From assembly GCF_022808775.1 (NCBI RefSeq), contig NZ_JAKZLA010000009.1, forward strand, positions 62,001 through 126,000: DNA of 64,000 bases. The letters are read 5' to 3'. Under the pieces are notes generated by a model. It was given only the letters and a program-made list of their open reading frames with translations. It searched no databases and was not told where the DNA came from. Positions 45,829 to 54,834 of this stretch are shown piece by piece. Both the position numbers and the translations under genes were made by a program. This stretch comes from Geothrix terrae (lineage in GTDB: Bacteria; Acidobacteriota; Holophagae; Holophagales; Holophagaceae). The first letter of the stretch is position 1. The number at the start of each line of letters is the position of its first letter.

Positions 45829-48800
45829 TGGTTCAGGCCTCCTCCGAGCAGTCGATCCAGCTCGGCGCGCGTGAGATCAAGCCCCAGGCGAGCGGCGAGA
45901 AGTTCGGCCTCGGAAACATTGGCCTCGGCATCCGCTTCCAACTTTTTTGAGACTGGGATCAGTCCGGACTTGTGCTGATTCTCAGCCAGGCGGGCCTTTT
46001 CTGCGTTCATGGCATACGCATCTTCAGCGGCCTCTGACAGGATTCGCGCCGTTTCCACCTTACGGAGCAGCCGATCGAGATCGATCTCAGTACGGTTGCG
46101 CACCCGGTCGTAGTTGCTCGAGGCTTGGCTCGCAAGGGCAGCCCGCTGGTGGACCACACCGGATCGCTTGCCCCAGTCAAAAATGGTCCAACTCAGGGAG
46201 AGCCCGTAGGAGGTGGAGTTGGCTTGGACGAAAGGGAGTCCATCTTGGTGGGTCTGACGGATGAAGGCACCCAGTTCCGGAATGTATTCGGATTTGCCTG
46301 CCTTGAGGGCGCTGCGGCTCTTCTCGAGAGAGGCCTGGGCTACTGCCAGATCGGGATTGGACTTCCGGATCTGATCCAGCATCGCTTCACGCGCTGGAAG
46401 CGGCCGTGCTTCAGTGGAGACAGGGGCAAGGTCCAGACGTGTCTGAAGGGGTTCACCCATCAAGTCGTTGAGTTCCGACGTGAGATCAGAGGCGGTGGCC
46501 TGAGCGGTACTCAGCTTGTAGCGGTTCTGAAGGAGCTTTGCCCGACTCCCGATTTGCTGCACCTTCAGGGCATTCCCCGCTTTGACGGCATCTTGGGCAT
46601 CCAGATCCTGGGATTCGGCCGCAGCCACGCCTGCCTGAGCAGCCGTGATTTGGGCCTGAGCGATCAGAAGGCCGTAGTAAGCCTGGCGTGTCTGATAGGC
46701 GATCTCGGTCTCCATCTTTCGCAGCTCGGCCGTTGCCACCCGCTCCTCGGCAGAGGCGACCTCGTTCCCATGGTGGATCTTGAAAAGCTGGGTGAGGGGC
46801 TGACTCAAGGTGATGTTCTGATAGAAAAGATGCGTCTTACCCTGGCCCAGATTGGCATCCTGGGTCGGGAAGGGCCCCAGGCCCGGCACGGTTCCGAGGG
46901 AGCCTGCTGGAACGGTCATGAATGGCTGATCGTTGCGCTTCAACCACGTGGCATCCATTGCGAGTTGCGGGAAGTAGTCGGCTCGCGCCGTGCGTTTCTT
47001 CCCCGCTGCCTCATCGACCTTGGCCCGGGCGATGCGGATTGCCGCACTGTGGTCGAGGGCGCTGGCCACAGCCTGCTCGAGAGTCAGGTGCTTCGGTTCC
47101 GACCCCCCCGCACTGAGCGGGGACGCCAGGACCAAGGCCAGGATGAACATCGGGACGACCGAAACCACCCGACTTCCAGTGGATGAGCTCTCTTTGGATC
47201 GGAACACGAGCACGTAGATGACGGGGACCACCAGAAGCGTGAAGAACATCGAGAAGATCAGACCGACCGCGAGGACGCTGGCCAGAGGGCTCCACATCTT
47301 CGAGCCCGAAAGAACCATGGGTGTTACGCCGACGGCCGCAGCCATGGTGGTGAGGAAGATGGGTCGCAGTCGACGCTCACCGGCGAGGGTGGCGGCCTCC
47401 ACAAGGGGGATACCCTCGCGCAGCTTCTCCTTGATGTAGTCGATAAGGATGATGGCGTTCCGGACCACGATGCCGCAGAGGCTGATCATGCCCATGAAAG
47501 CCGTGAAACCGAAGGAATTGCGGGTTATGAGGAGGCCCACGACCACACCAAAGAGCGAAAGTGGAATGGAAGCCATGACGACCAGGGGTTCGACCAGGTT
47601 CCGGAACTGGATCATGAGGATGAAGAAGATGGCCAGGAGACTGATGCCAAGGGCCACAACCATCTCGGGCTGTGTTTCTTCCTGGTTGGCAAATTCGCCG
47701 CCCAGTTCGAGCCGGTACCCGGGAGGAAGCTTCAGAGCCTTCACCTTCGGCAGAGCGTCCTTGAGGATGGAAGAGGCATAGGTCCTCGGTGCCTGGAGGC
47801 AGCGGACGGTCAGGGTGCGCACGCCGTTCCTGCGCACGAGACGGCTGGTCTGCCAGGTGGGAGCAAGATCCGCGATGGCCCGCAGGGGTACCTTCCCGTT
47901 GGTGATGGAAGAACCGACGTACGTGTTTCGCACATCATCGAAGGTGGCACGGTGGGCAGGGTCGACCCTCAGGACGAGGTTCACCGCCCGGTCGCCCTCC
48001 CAGAACGTGCTGACGGGTGCACCATCGAAGGCGCCATAGAGGAGGTTCGACACGCCCATGTGGGTGATGCCCAGGCGGTTGGCCAGCTCCGTATTAAGGT
48101 CCACATTGATCATGGGGGAGTCGTTCCGGTAGTCGGTGTGGAGGAACTGGGCCCGGGGGTCTTTCTGGAGGATGTCCCCGATCTGCTCACCGATGGCTTT
48201 CAGCTTCGCCTCGTCATCCCCGGAGATCCGGAACTCGATGGGCGCCTCCATCACAGCTCCCTGCTGGAGTTCCTGAACCAGGACCATGCCCTCGGGCGCC
48301 AGACGTGCCAGGCGTGACCGGAGCTCCTCCACGAGCGCCGTGGTGGCCTTCACGTCCACCGTGTTCACGATGAACTGGCCGTAGGCAGGATCGGGCTGCT
48401 GTGGGTTCACGTTGTAGTAGAAGCGGGGGGAGCTCTGCCCCACGAAGCCGGCAAGGTGAGTCACCCGCTTGTCGCGGAGGAGTTCGCCCTCGATGCGCTT
48501 CATGGTGGCGTCCGTGGCCTCGATGCGTGTTCCCTGGGGCATCCAGAGGTCAACGACGAACTGGTTGCGTTCGGCGTTGGGGAAGAATTCCTGGGGGACA
48601 AACCGGAATAGGAAGGCACCCAGGACAATTCCTGCCACGCCCAGGCCGACCGCGAGCATGGGCTTGGACATGAAGTACGTAATGGCCTTCTTGTAGGCGA
48701 CCTGGAGGAGATCCAGGGCATTGAACTTCTTGACGTGATCCGTGGGCTCCGCGTCGTGGTCGTGCAAACCTTTATGGATGAAGGTCCTGCAGAGGAGGGG

Positions 48801-50255
48801 GGTGACAAAGACCGCCACGAGGAAGGAGACGGAGAGGGCTACCGCCACGGTGATGGGGAGGGCCAGGATGAACTCACCGGCACTGCCTGAGATGATGATC
48901 AGGGGCAGGAAGGAGGCGATGATCGTGAGGGTCGCCGCCAGCACCGGCACGAGCACTTCCGTGGCAGACCGCCAGGCAGCTTCGGGTCGCGGGACCTTGT
49001 GATCCAGTAGCTCCACGTAGTTGTCGGCGATGACGATGGCGTCGTCCACGACGATGCCGAGCACCACGATCAGGGCTGCGATGGAGACCTGGTGGAGTTG
49101 GATCCCGAAGACGTTCATGACGGCGATGGTCGTCAACATGGTCGTTGGGATGGCCAGTGCCGCGATGAGCGAGACCCGGAACGGCAGCAGGAGGACCGTC
49201 ACGACGATGACGCACCCGATAGCGATGAGGAACTCACGGCCCATGTGGGTCATCCGCTCTTCCACGACTTGCGGCTGGTTCGCGATGTAGTCCATGTGGA
49301 GATCGGGCGGGAGCATAGGTTTGACCCGGTGGTTGAGCACCTCGGTCACCTTGTCGCCCATCTCGACGATGTTGTGCCCTTTCTGCATCTCCACGGAGAT
49401 CATCAGGGCGGGCTTGCCGTCGTAGCGGACCATGAATTCCGGATCCTGGTACCGACGCTCCACACTGGCGAAGTCCCCGATGTAGATTGGCTGCCCGGTC
49501 GGGGACATGCCGACCATCACCTTCTTGATCTGTTCTTCCGTGTTGAAGGACCCCGTCGTGTGGAGGGGGATCTGGCCGTTGTCCGTGCGGGCGTTCCCGG
49601 CGGCCTGAATCTCGTTTCTCTGATTCAGCGCTCCCACGATTTGCCGGGGATCCGTGAAGTACTGGCTCATGCGCTCGAGGCTGCTGGTCACCCAGATCTG
49701 TTCGTTCTGCCGGCCGTAGACCGCGATCTTACCGACCTCGGGCACGGTGCGAAGGGCATCCTGGATCGTGTCCACGTAATCGCGCAGCTCACGGTAGCCG
49801 TAGCGTTCGCCGCTCACGCAGATGAGCATGGCCACGGTGTCTCCGAAATCCGAATCCACCACCGGTCCCATCACCTCGCCCGGCAATTCTGTGGCCTTCA
49901 CCAGGTTCATCTCGTGGCGCAGCTTCGCCCAGAACACATCCGGAGTCTTGACATTCTTCTCCAGCTCCACGTTGATGATCGCGAGGCCAGGTCGGCTGGT
50001 GGAGTAGGTCTTCTCCTTACGCACTTCCTGGAACTTGAAGATGTGCGATTCCAGAGTCTTGGTGACCTGCTTCTCCACCTGTTCCGTGGTGGCACCAGGA
50101 TACATGGCGGCGACGATACCGGTCCGGATGGTGATGCTCGGGTCCTCGGTACGAGGCATGCCCATCAGGGCGTGAATCCCCAGCGCCACGGCCATGATGA
50201 CGAGAATGGCCGTGATGGTCGGGTAGCGTAGGAAGGCTTTGATGGCTTTGTTCAT
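45825..50255 (-). CDS. RND efflux pump fused to a TolC-like outer-membrane factor
   Basis: A single 1,476-residue frame. Residues 1 to about 1025 are a complete HAE1/AcrB-type RND permease with twelve predicted helices; the proton-relay aspartates lie in VLGIVVDDAIVIADN. From about 1030 a signal-like hydrophobic segment (VVPMFILALVLASPLSAGG) leads into a TolC/OMF domain to the end: LEQAVASALDHSAAIRIARAK, repeat helices with QTRQAYYGLLIAQAQI, and a second half ending LDRLLRKVET... The separate pump and channel of a tripartite exporter are thus one polypeptide. The membrane-fusion gene ends two bases upstream; TetR overlaps the end. Confidence 0.93.
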   Translation of the reverse strand: MNKAIKAFLRYPTITAILVIMAVALGIHALMGMPRTEDPSITIRTGIVAAMYPGATTEQVEKQVTKTLESHIFKFQEVRKEKTYSTSRPGLAIINVELEKNVKTPDVFWAKLRHEMNLVKATELPGEVMGPVVDSDFGDTVAMLICVSGERYGYRELRDYVDTIQDALRTVPEVGKIAVYGRQNEQIWVTSSLERMSQYFTDPRQIVGALNQRNEIQAAGNARTDNGQIPLHTTGSFNTEEQIKKVMVGMSPTGQPIYIGDFASVERRYQDPEFMVRYDGKPALMISVEMQKGHNIVEMGDKVTEVLNHRVKPMLPPDLHMDYIANQPQVVEERMTHMGREFLIAIGCVIVVTVLLLPFRVSLIAALAIPTTMLTTIAVMNVFGIQLHQVSIAALIVVLGIVVDDAIVIADNYVELLDHKVPRPEAAWRSATEVLVPVLAATLTIIASFLPLIIISGSAGEFILALPITVAVALSVSFLVAVFVTPLLCRTFIHKGLHDHDAEPTDHVKKFNALDLLQVAYKKAITYFMSKPMLAVGLGVAGIVLGAFLFRFVPQEFFPNAERNQFVVDLWMPQGTRIEATDATMKRIEGELLRDKRVTHLAGFVGQSSPRFYYNVNPQQPDPAYGQFIVNTVDVKATTALVEELRSRLARLAPEGMVLVQELQQGAVMEAPIEFRISGDDEAKLKAIGEQIGDILQKDPRAQFLHTDYRNDSPMINVDLNTELANRLGITHMGVSNLLYGAFDGAPVSTFWEGDRAVNLVLRVDPAHRATFDDVRNTYVGSSITNGKVPLRAIADLAPTWQTSRLVRRNGVRTLTVRCLQAPRTYASSILKDALPKVKALKLPPGYRLELGGEFANQEETQPEMVVALGISLLAIFFILMIQFRNLVEPLVVMASIPLSLFGVVVGLLITRNSFGFTAFMGMISLCGIVVRNAIILIDYIKEKLREGIPLVEAATLAGERRLRPIFLTTMAAAVGVTPMVLSGSKMWSPLASVLAVGLIFSMFFTLLVVPVIYVLVFRSKESSSTGSRVVSVVPMFILALVLASPLSAGGSEPKHLTLEQAVASALDHSAAIRIARAKVDEAAGKKRTARADYFPQLAMDATWLKRNDQPFMTVPAGSLGTVPGLGPFPTQDANLGQGKTHLFYQNITLSQPLTQLFKIHHGNEVASAEERVATAELRKMETEIAYQTRQAYYGLLIAQAQITAAQAGVAAAESQDLDAQDAVKAGNALKVQQIGSRAKLLQNRYKLSTAQATASDLTSELNDLMGEPLQTRLDLAPVSTEARPLPAREAMLDQIRKSNPDLAVAQASLEKSRSALKAGKSEYIPELGAFIRQTHQDGLPFVQANSTSYGLSLSWTIFDWGKRSGVVHQRAALASQASSNYDRVRNRTEIDLDRLLRKVETARILSEAAEDAYAMNAEKARLAENQHKSGLIPVSKKLEADAEANVSEAELLAARLGLDLTRAELDRLLGGGLNQ

Positions 50256-50257
50256 GG

Positions 50258-51337
50258 CTACTTACCCCCCTGGACGGGTTCGGCGCTCATGCCGTTACGC
50301 AGGGTGTTCTGGCCGGCCACCACGATGGATTCGTTCCCTGTAAGGCCGGATCGAATCTGGATGCTGCGCCCGTACACCGCCCCCACTTCCACTCGCTTTG
50401 AGTAGACTCGCTGCTGATCGGGGAAGAACTGAAATACCTGGGTGGCGCCTTGGGGATCCCGAACGATGGCTTCGGAGGGCAGGGTTAGCATGTCCAAATG
50501 CTGCGATCCGGTGATGGAGACCTCGGCAACCATGCCCACCTTGAGCTCACGTTGCGGATTGGGGACGCTGACGCGAGCCATGTAGGTGCGCGTCGCCGGA
50601 TCGGCTGAAATGTTCACCACCCGCACGCGGCCCTGGAAGAGGCGGCCGGGTAAAGCGGGAATCGTGACCGAGGCGGACTGCCCCACCTTCACGAGCCTTA
50701 CGTCGGTTTCTGGGATTCCGACGTTCACCTCAATGGGATCCAGCTGCGCGATTTCGAAGACGGGCTGGCCTGCGCCCACCATGACGCCCGGCTCCACCAT
50801 CCGCCGCGCGATGAAACCGTTGATGGGTGCCACCAGTCTGGCTTCGGCCAGGTTCTTGCGAGCCACGCCTTCCCCAGCGATCGCCTGCTGAAGCTGCTCG
50901 CGGGAGGCGTCCCGGGCCGCAGTAAACTTTGCGAAATCATTGGGCGCTAGGCTCTGAGTGTCGAACAGCTGCTTCATGCGGCGGAATTCCTGGTCTGCCT
51001 GGTCCGCTCCCGCCCTTGCAGCCGCCACCTGGGCACGGGCTGCTTCCACTGCATGGGCGAGGTTCTCGGCATCTAGGACGGCCAGGAGCTGTCCCTTCCG
51101 CACTGGCTCGCCTTCCCTCAGAAGGACCTGAACCGCCCGGCCCGGCACCTGAAAGGCCACCATGGAGGATCCACCCTGGGGCGTCAGGGTGCCGCTGACG
51201 CCAACGCGTTCCAGTTCCTGGACACGGGTGGGCTGTGCCACCGAGATATTGACCTTGGCGGTCTCGACGGCCTCCCGGTGGCTCCCGCAGGCAAGGATCA
51301 GGCACAGAGGAGATAGGATGAGAAGTTTGCGTTGCAT
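50258..51337 (-). CDS. RND membrane-fusion (periplasmic adaptor) lipoprotein
   Basis: A 359-residue adaptor with a lipoprotein signal (LLILSPLCLILAC, lipobox Cys at 17). It has the HlyD/AcrA layout: lipoyl half-motifs (VAFQVPGRAVQVLLREGEPV and RLVAPINGFIARRMVEPGV), an alpha-hairpin between them (about 95-170), a beta-barrel domain and a membrane-proximal domain. It should bridge the RND pump and the fused outer-membrane factor. It lies two bases ahead of the pump gene. AGGAGA before the ATG fixes the start. Confidence 0.93.
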   Translation of the reverse strand: MQRKLLILSPLCLILACGSHREAVETAKVNISVAQPTRVQELERVGVSGTLTPQGGSSMVAFQVPGRAVQVLLREGEPVRKGQLLAVLDAENLAHAVEAARAQVAAARAGADQADQEFRRMKQLFDTQSLAPNDFAKFTAARDASREQLQQAIAGEGVARKNLAEARLVAPINGFIARRMVEPGVMVGAGQPVFEIAQLDPIEVNVGIPETDVRLVKVGQSASVTIPALPGRLFQGRVRVVNISADPATRTYMARVSVPNPQRELKVGMVAEVSITGSQHLDMLTLPSEAIVRDPQGATQVFQFFPDQQRVYSKRVEVGAVYGRSIQIRSGLTGNESIVVAGQNTLRNGMSAEPVQGGK

Positions 51338-51362
51338 GGAATTCTCCTGAAATGGGAAAAGG

Positions 51363-51647
51363 TCAGTCCTTGGAAAGGGATTCGACTTCCTCAATGACGG
51401 CTTCGATGAATGGAGTTGGACCTTGCAGCAAACACCCGGCTCGGCGCATGGCCGCGAGCATGGCTTTGCCACGGGCATCCACAAAAGAAACCTCCGATAA
51501 GTCCACGACTACTTCCCAGTGACCGGGAATTCGGGGGGAGGCATCCATCCACACCCTGAAGAGTTCGTCCACCCATGGATGGATGACCTTCCCTTCTAGG
51601 CGCAGCCGCACAGTTTCTTGTTCAGATTCAACATGGATTCTCAGCAC
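51363..51647 (-). CDS. STAS-domain-like protein at the head of the efflux operon
   Basis: A 94-residue protein resembling STAS (anti-sigma-antagonist) domains: ETVRLRLEGKVIHPWVDELF, then the core strand HWEVVVDLSEVSFVDARGKAML and a final helix. The usual phosphorylated Ser position reads D-A-R-G, so classical phospho-switching may be lost. I chose the GTG at 51647 because GGAGG lies six bases upstream and it matches the domain start; the longer frame begins at 51701. It is 25 bases from the adaptor gene and probably in the same operon. Confidence 0.65.
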   Translation of the reverse strand: MLRIHVESEQETVRLRLEGKVIHPWVDELFRVWMDASPRIPGHWEVVVDLSEVSFVDARGKAMLAAMRRAGCLLQGPTPFIEAVIEEVESLSKD

Positions 51648-51778
51648 ACAGAACCTCCATTCACGGAGCCCTATGCGCACACTTGATGCCAGTTTGTTCA
51701 AATTTTTTAACTCTTTTTATATTAATATTTGTATCAACAGATCCTGCCTCTGCTCCGAAGACGACATCGTCGCCACGA

Positions 51779-51810
51779 GACGACATGGAGTCTCGCGACT
51801 TCATGTCGTC
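51779..51810. repeat. palindrome copy 1
   Basis: Arms GACGACATGGAGTC/GACTTCATGTCGTC around TCGC, with one mismatch. A near-identical, fully perfect copy lies at 52799-52830. Confidence 0.8.
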
Positions 51811-51905
51811 AGTTGGCTCGGCCAAAGCGAGTCATTGTGTCTCGGCGTGAGAGATGCCGTGTTTCAGCCCAGGAAGGGCGTCGATGCCTCCGGCTCACCC
51901 AGGCA
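51811..51905 (-). pseudogene. possible remnant of a Fis-type activator 3' end
   Basis: Reading minus, a stretch encoding GLKHGISHAETQ-stop-LALAEP can be laid beside the end of the intact regulator (LGLKRTTLNSKMKRLGLDRPK), and both are followed by the same palindrome. The match is short and includes a stop codon, so this is a weak call. Confidence 0.3.
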
Positions 51906-52093
51906 GTGGAGGCACAGCGGGCTGGGTAGAACGAGCCGTATGGGAAGTCCTTCCCCAACCTCCCTAGTGATCATGTTCCCGTACGAGTTCCGAAGGGCCC
52001 GAGGCCCCATAGGCCTCATGCAGCAAGGATCCCTTCACCCTTCGATTCATGAAGAGAATTTGAACCTTCGATCAAGGAAGGAACCACTTCGCG

Positions 52094-52705
52094 TCAATCC
52101 CGAAGCATGGAGCGGGATGGGGTGCGATCGGATTCAGTGTGGGGTGGTATGAGGTCCAGCAGCCCCGTCAAAGCGGGTTGATTCCTCACCCCTTGTCTCG
52201 GATCCAGCTTGTAAGGAATCTCGGCGTGCCCCCACCAGAGCTTTCGTGCGCCGTGTCGCTCGAATATCTCCATGACTGGAACCCGGGTGCGTGGGGACGA
52301 CTCCTCAGTGAACGTGGTCAGGACAATTTGAAAATCCGCCTCCTGAGGCAGCGCCATCCGGTAACCCTTCTCCATGAGTCGGTCAGACACCAATGGCTTC
52401 AACTCTTCGAAGGGAATGGTCCGCATATTCCAGATGCAAAGCGCTGAATCTGGCTGGCTATCGATGCAGAATGTCTTCAGGGTGGTGAGGCGATCCTCCT
52501 CCAGGGAGGTGCCGGTGAAATTGAGCCTCCTGCATGAGAGCAGTGCCTGGAGTAGAAGCAGAGCACACAGGAACGCCACACCTCGAATCAGCGTTCGCAC
52601 TGCTTGACTCGGAGGAGCACTGGCCCGCCTTTCGGCCTGGTGCCCTTTTTCATCGTGGATTCGTGGCACCTCGGGCCTCCAATCATGAAGCCCTTGAGCA
52701 CACAC
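52094..52705 (-). CDS. putative lipoprotein of unknown function
   Basis: A frame of up to 203 residues. After about 35 polar residues comes a lipoprotein-like signal (GVAFLCALLLLQALLSC), so the true start is probably nearer, for example a GTG at 52600. The mature part (FEELKPLVSDRLMEKGYRMA, ADFQIVLTTFTEE) recalls DUF4136-style envelope lipoproteins. The palindrome GCTAAATC/GATTTAGC at 52735 lies upstream and may be regulatory. Confidence 0.55.
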   Translation of the reverse strand: MCAQGLHDWRPEVPRIHDEKGHQAERRASAPPSQAVRTLIRGVAFLCALLLLQALLSCRRLNFTGTSLEEDRLTTLKTFCIDSQPDSALCIWNMRTIPFEELKPLVSDRLMEKGYRMALPQEADFQIVLTTFTEESSPRTRVPVMEIFERHGARKLWWGHAEIPYKLDPRQGVRNQPALTGLLDLIPPHTESDRTPSRSMLRD

Positions 52706-52734
52706 GATGCCAATCTTCCAATAGCACTCAAATC

Positions 52735-52755
52735 GCTAAATCAATGCGATTTAGC
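52735..52755. promoter_or_regulatory. palindrome GCTAAATC-N5-GATTTAGC
   Basis: An 8-bp inverted repeat 30 bases upstream of the longest start of the lipoprotein gene and beyond the end of the sigma-54 activator. The AT-rich half-sites suit an operator. Confidence 0.4.
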
Positions 52756-52798
52756 TCGTACCTGTCGACTCCATTCATGGACCATTCTGCTTTGGCGA

Positions 52799-52830
52799 GA
52801 CGACATGAAGTCTCGCGACTTCATGTCGTC
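52799..52830. repeat. palindrome copy 2, at the end of the activator gene
   Basis: Perfect 14-bp arms GACGACATGAAGTC/GACTTCATGTCGTC around TCGC, beginning at the stop codon of the activator. There is no T run. It may be a terminator or stability hairpin duplicated with the gene end. Confidence 0.8.
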
Positions 52831-54502
52831 ATTTGGGCCGATCGAGTCCGAGGCGCTTCATCTTGGAATTCAGGGTTGTGCGTTTCAGGCCAAGGCGCGC
52901 AGCTGCGCCGTGGGGCCCCCCCACCGCACCCCCGCTCGCCTTCAGAGCCTCCAGGATGCCCTGGCGTTCCAGGTCTTCGTAGGTCTGGGCAGCGGCGACT
53001 GGCGAGTGGACCGCCGGCAGGATCATCTCACCCATGGGCACATGCAGGTCCGGACCTGGGCTGAGGATCACCGATCGCTCCACCAGGTTCTGCAATTCCC
53101 GGATGTTTCCAGGCCAAGGCCATCGAACCAGGAATTCCATGGTTTCGGCAGGAATGCGCACGATGCGCTTGTCCATGGCCCTGGCAAACTTCTGAGTGAA
53201 ATATCGGACCAAGTTGGGAATGTCCTCCTTGCGATCACGCAGCGGCGGGACTCGGACCGGAAACACATTTAGGCGGTAAAACAGGTCCCGGCGGAAGGTC
53301 CCATTCTCGACCATCTGTGCCAGGTCCTGATGAGTCGCGGCGATCAGCCGCACGTCGACTCGAAGGGTTCGGGTGCTGCCCAGGCGTTCAAATTCTCGCT
53401 CCTGAAGGGCGCGTAGAAGCTTTGGCTGAAGCTCCAGGGGGAGGTCACCAATTTCGTCCAGGAACAGGGAACCCAGGTGGGCCAACTCGAATCGGCCGAC
53501 CTTTCTGGCGATGGCTCCTGTGAAGGCCCCTCGTTCATGGCCGAACAGCTCGCTCTCCACCAGACCCATGGGGATGGCCGAGCAATTGAGTTTGATAAAG
53601 GTGCGCTCCTTCCGTTTGCTCCGCTCATGGATGGCTCGCGCCAGCAGTTCCTTGCCAGTTCCGGTTTCTCCCAGCAGGAGGACCGTGGCGTCGGAGGGGG
53701 CCACAGTTTCAATCTGCTGCAGGACCTTTGCGAAAGATGGGCTAGCACCGACCATCTCTTGGGTTGCGAAGTCCTGGGCCCTTTCCTCTTCCAGATAGAG
53801 CTTTTCCTCCACCAGTTTATCGTGTGAGTGGCGGATGTCCTGGAAGGCCATGGCATTGTCCAGGGCGAGGGCAATCTGGCCCGCCACGAGTTCCAGCAGA
53901 CGCAAGGTGGGGCCCTGGAAGGCATTCTCCTTTTGGCTCCCAAGGCTGATCACCCCGAGCGCTTTGCCTCTGGAGTGCAAGGGAATGAGGCAGATGGACT
54001 GGATGTGCTCCTGCTGTAGCAGTCGGGCAAGCTCAGGCGGTTGAAGAGCGGCGATCCGCGCCGGATCGAGGATATCGATCTGCTTGGTGTCCAGGGCCCT
54101 GCTAGCCAACTCCAGGGATTCAGGGACCTGATCGCCAATTCTGAACTGCCCCCGAGAGCGAGTGAAGTCCAAGAGCCGAAGACGCTCCATGGTACCTTTC
54201 GACTCCAGTGTGCTCAGGGTCATGAAATCGTGGTGCGTGCGCTCCCATAAGGCCGACGAGATGGCCACGAAAAGCTGCTCTGGGTCCAGGTTGTTCAGAA
54301 GAAGCTTGTTGATGTGCAGCACGAGTCGCAGCTCGTCGCGTTCTTGCGCCAGCTGATCCAATCGACGACGGAGCCCCTGGAGCACCATCAGTTTGCGAGA
54401 TACACCTTGCCACCTGCGGTGACCCGCGAATTTCTCTCCCGCCGCGTTCTGATTCGGACTCCGGCCATGGTGGGAGGGGGGTGTCACGTGGTCGTCTTGC
54501 AT
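52829..54502 (-). CDS. sigma-54-dependent activator with GAF sensor
   Basis: A 557-residue enhancer-binding protein. The N-terminal GAF domain (about 60-220) would sense a small molecule. The AAA+ domain has Walker A GETGTGKE (279-286), the sigma-54 contact loop GAFTGA (325-330) and Walker B GSLFLDE (344-350). A Fis-type helix-turn-helix closes the protein (from about 515: DLERQGILEALKASGG..., ending RTTLNSKMKRLGL). It is divergent from the BBP2 porin gene, a likely target. I saw no clear -24/-12 box between them. Confidence 0.94.
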   Translation of the reverse strand: MQDDHVTPPSHHGRSPNQNAAGEKFAGHRRWQGVSRKLMVLQGLRRRLDQLAQERDELRLVLHINKLLLNNLDPEQLFVAISSALWERTHHDFMTLSTLESKGTMERLRLLDFTRSRGQFRIGDQVPESLELASRALDTKQIDILDPARIAALQPPELARLLQQEHIQSICLIPLHSRGKALGVISLGSQKENAFQGPTLRLLELVAGQIALALDNAMAFQDIRHSHDKLVEEKLYLEEERAQDFATQEMVGASPSFAKVLQQIETVAPSDATVLLLGETGTGKELLARAIHERSKRKERTFIKLNCSAIPMGLVESELFGHERGAFTGAIARKVGRFELAHLGSLFLDEIGDLPLELQPKLLRALQEREFERLGSTRTLRVDVRLIAATHQDLAQMVENGTFRRDLFYRLNVFPVRVPPLRDRKEDIPNLVRYFTQKFARAMDKRIVRIPAETMEFLVRWPWPGNIRELQNLVERSVILSPGPDLHVPMGEMILPAVHSPVAAAQTYEDLERQGILEALKASGGAVGGPHGAAARLGLKRTTLNSKMKRLGLDRPK

Positions 54503-54834
54503 GGGACATCCTTCTTCGGGGTTACATCATCGGGGCAGGATGGAGATCTGCAAACCACTTTTCCCGAAACCCTTCGGTTCGAAATCCAAGAGGTTGGCCC
54601 GCCAGGCGAAGGTGGGCTGGTATCGAGGTAGTCACCCTTCCCCTCCAAACGAATCAAGTGTCGGCGTCCGCGCGTTAAGGCGGTGTTGGGATGCGGGCGT
54701 TCGGCATTAAGAACTCATGAAGAGTCATGTTCCTAATGCCATCTTTACGAGATCTAGCTCCATTTTAGCGCTGCTTTAACGCTGGCCATGGGCACCTTGT
54801 TCGGCTGGCGTTTGGCGCCTGTGTTGGAGCCGTG
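54503..54834. other. 332-bp divergent intergenic region
   Basis: It lies between the sigma-54 activator and the porin gene and must hold both promoters. The stretch ATTAAGAACTCATGAAGAGTCATGTTC (about 54706-54732) contains imperfect inverted motifs. I could not find a good GG-N10-GC sigma-54 promoter. Confidence 0.45.

Larger units (their letters stand above)
51648..52093. other. 446-bp gap with a palindrome and possible gene-end fragment
   Basis: AT-rich at 51695-51735 (a likely promoter area for the STAS-efflux operon). It then holds a palindrome (51779) repeated 1 kb away, followed by about 100 bases that look like a decayed copy of the end of the sigma-54 activator gene. Confidence 0.5.

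Noticed and set aside
54503-54834. Sigma-54 promoter for the porin
   Set aside because: Candidate GG/GC pairs near 54600 and 54785 do not have the ten-base spacing.
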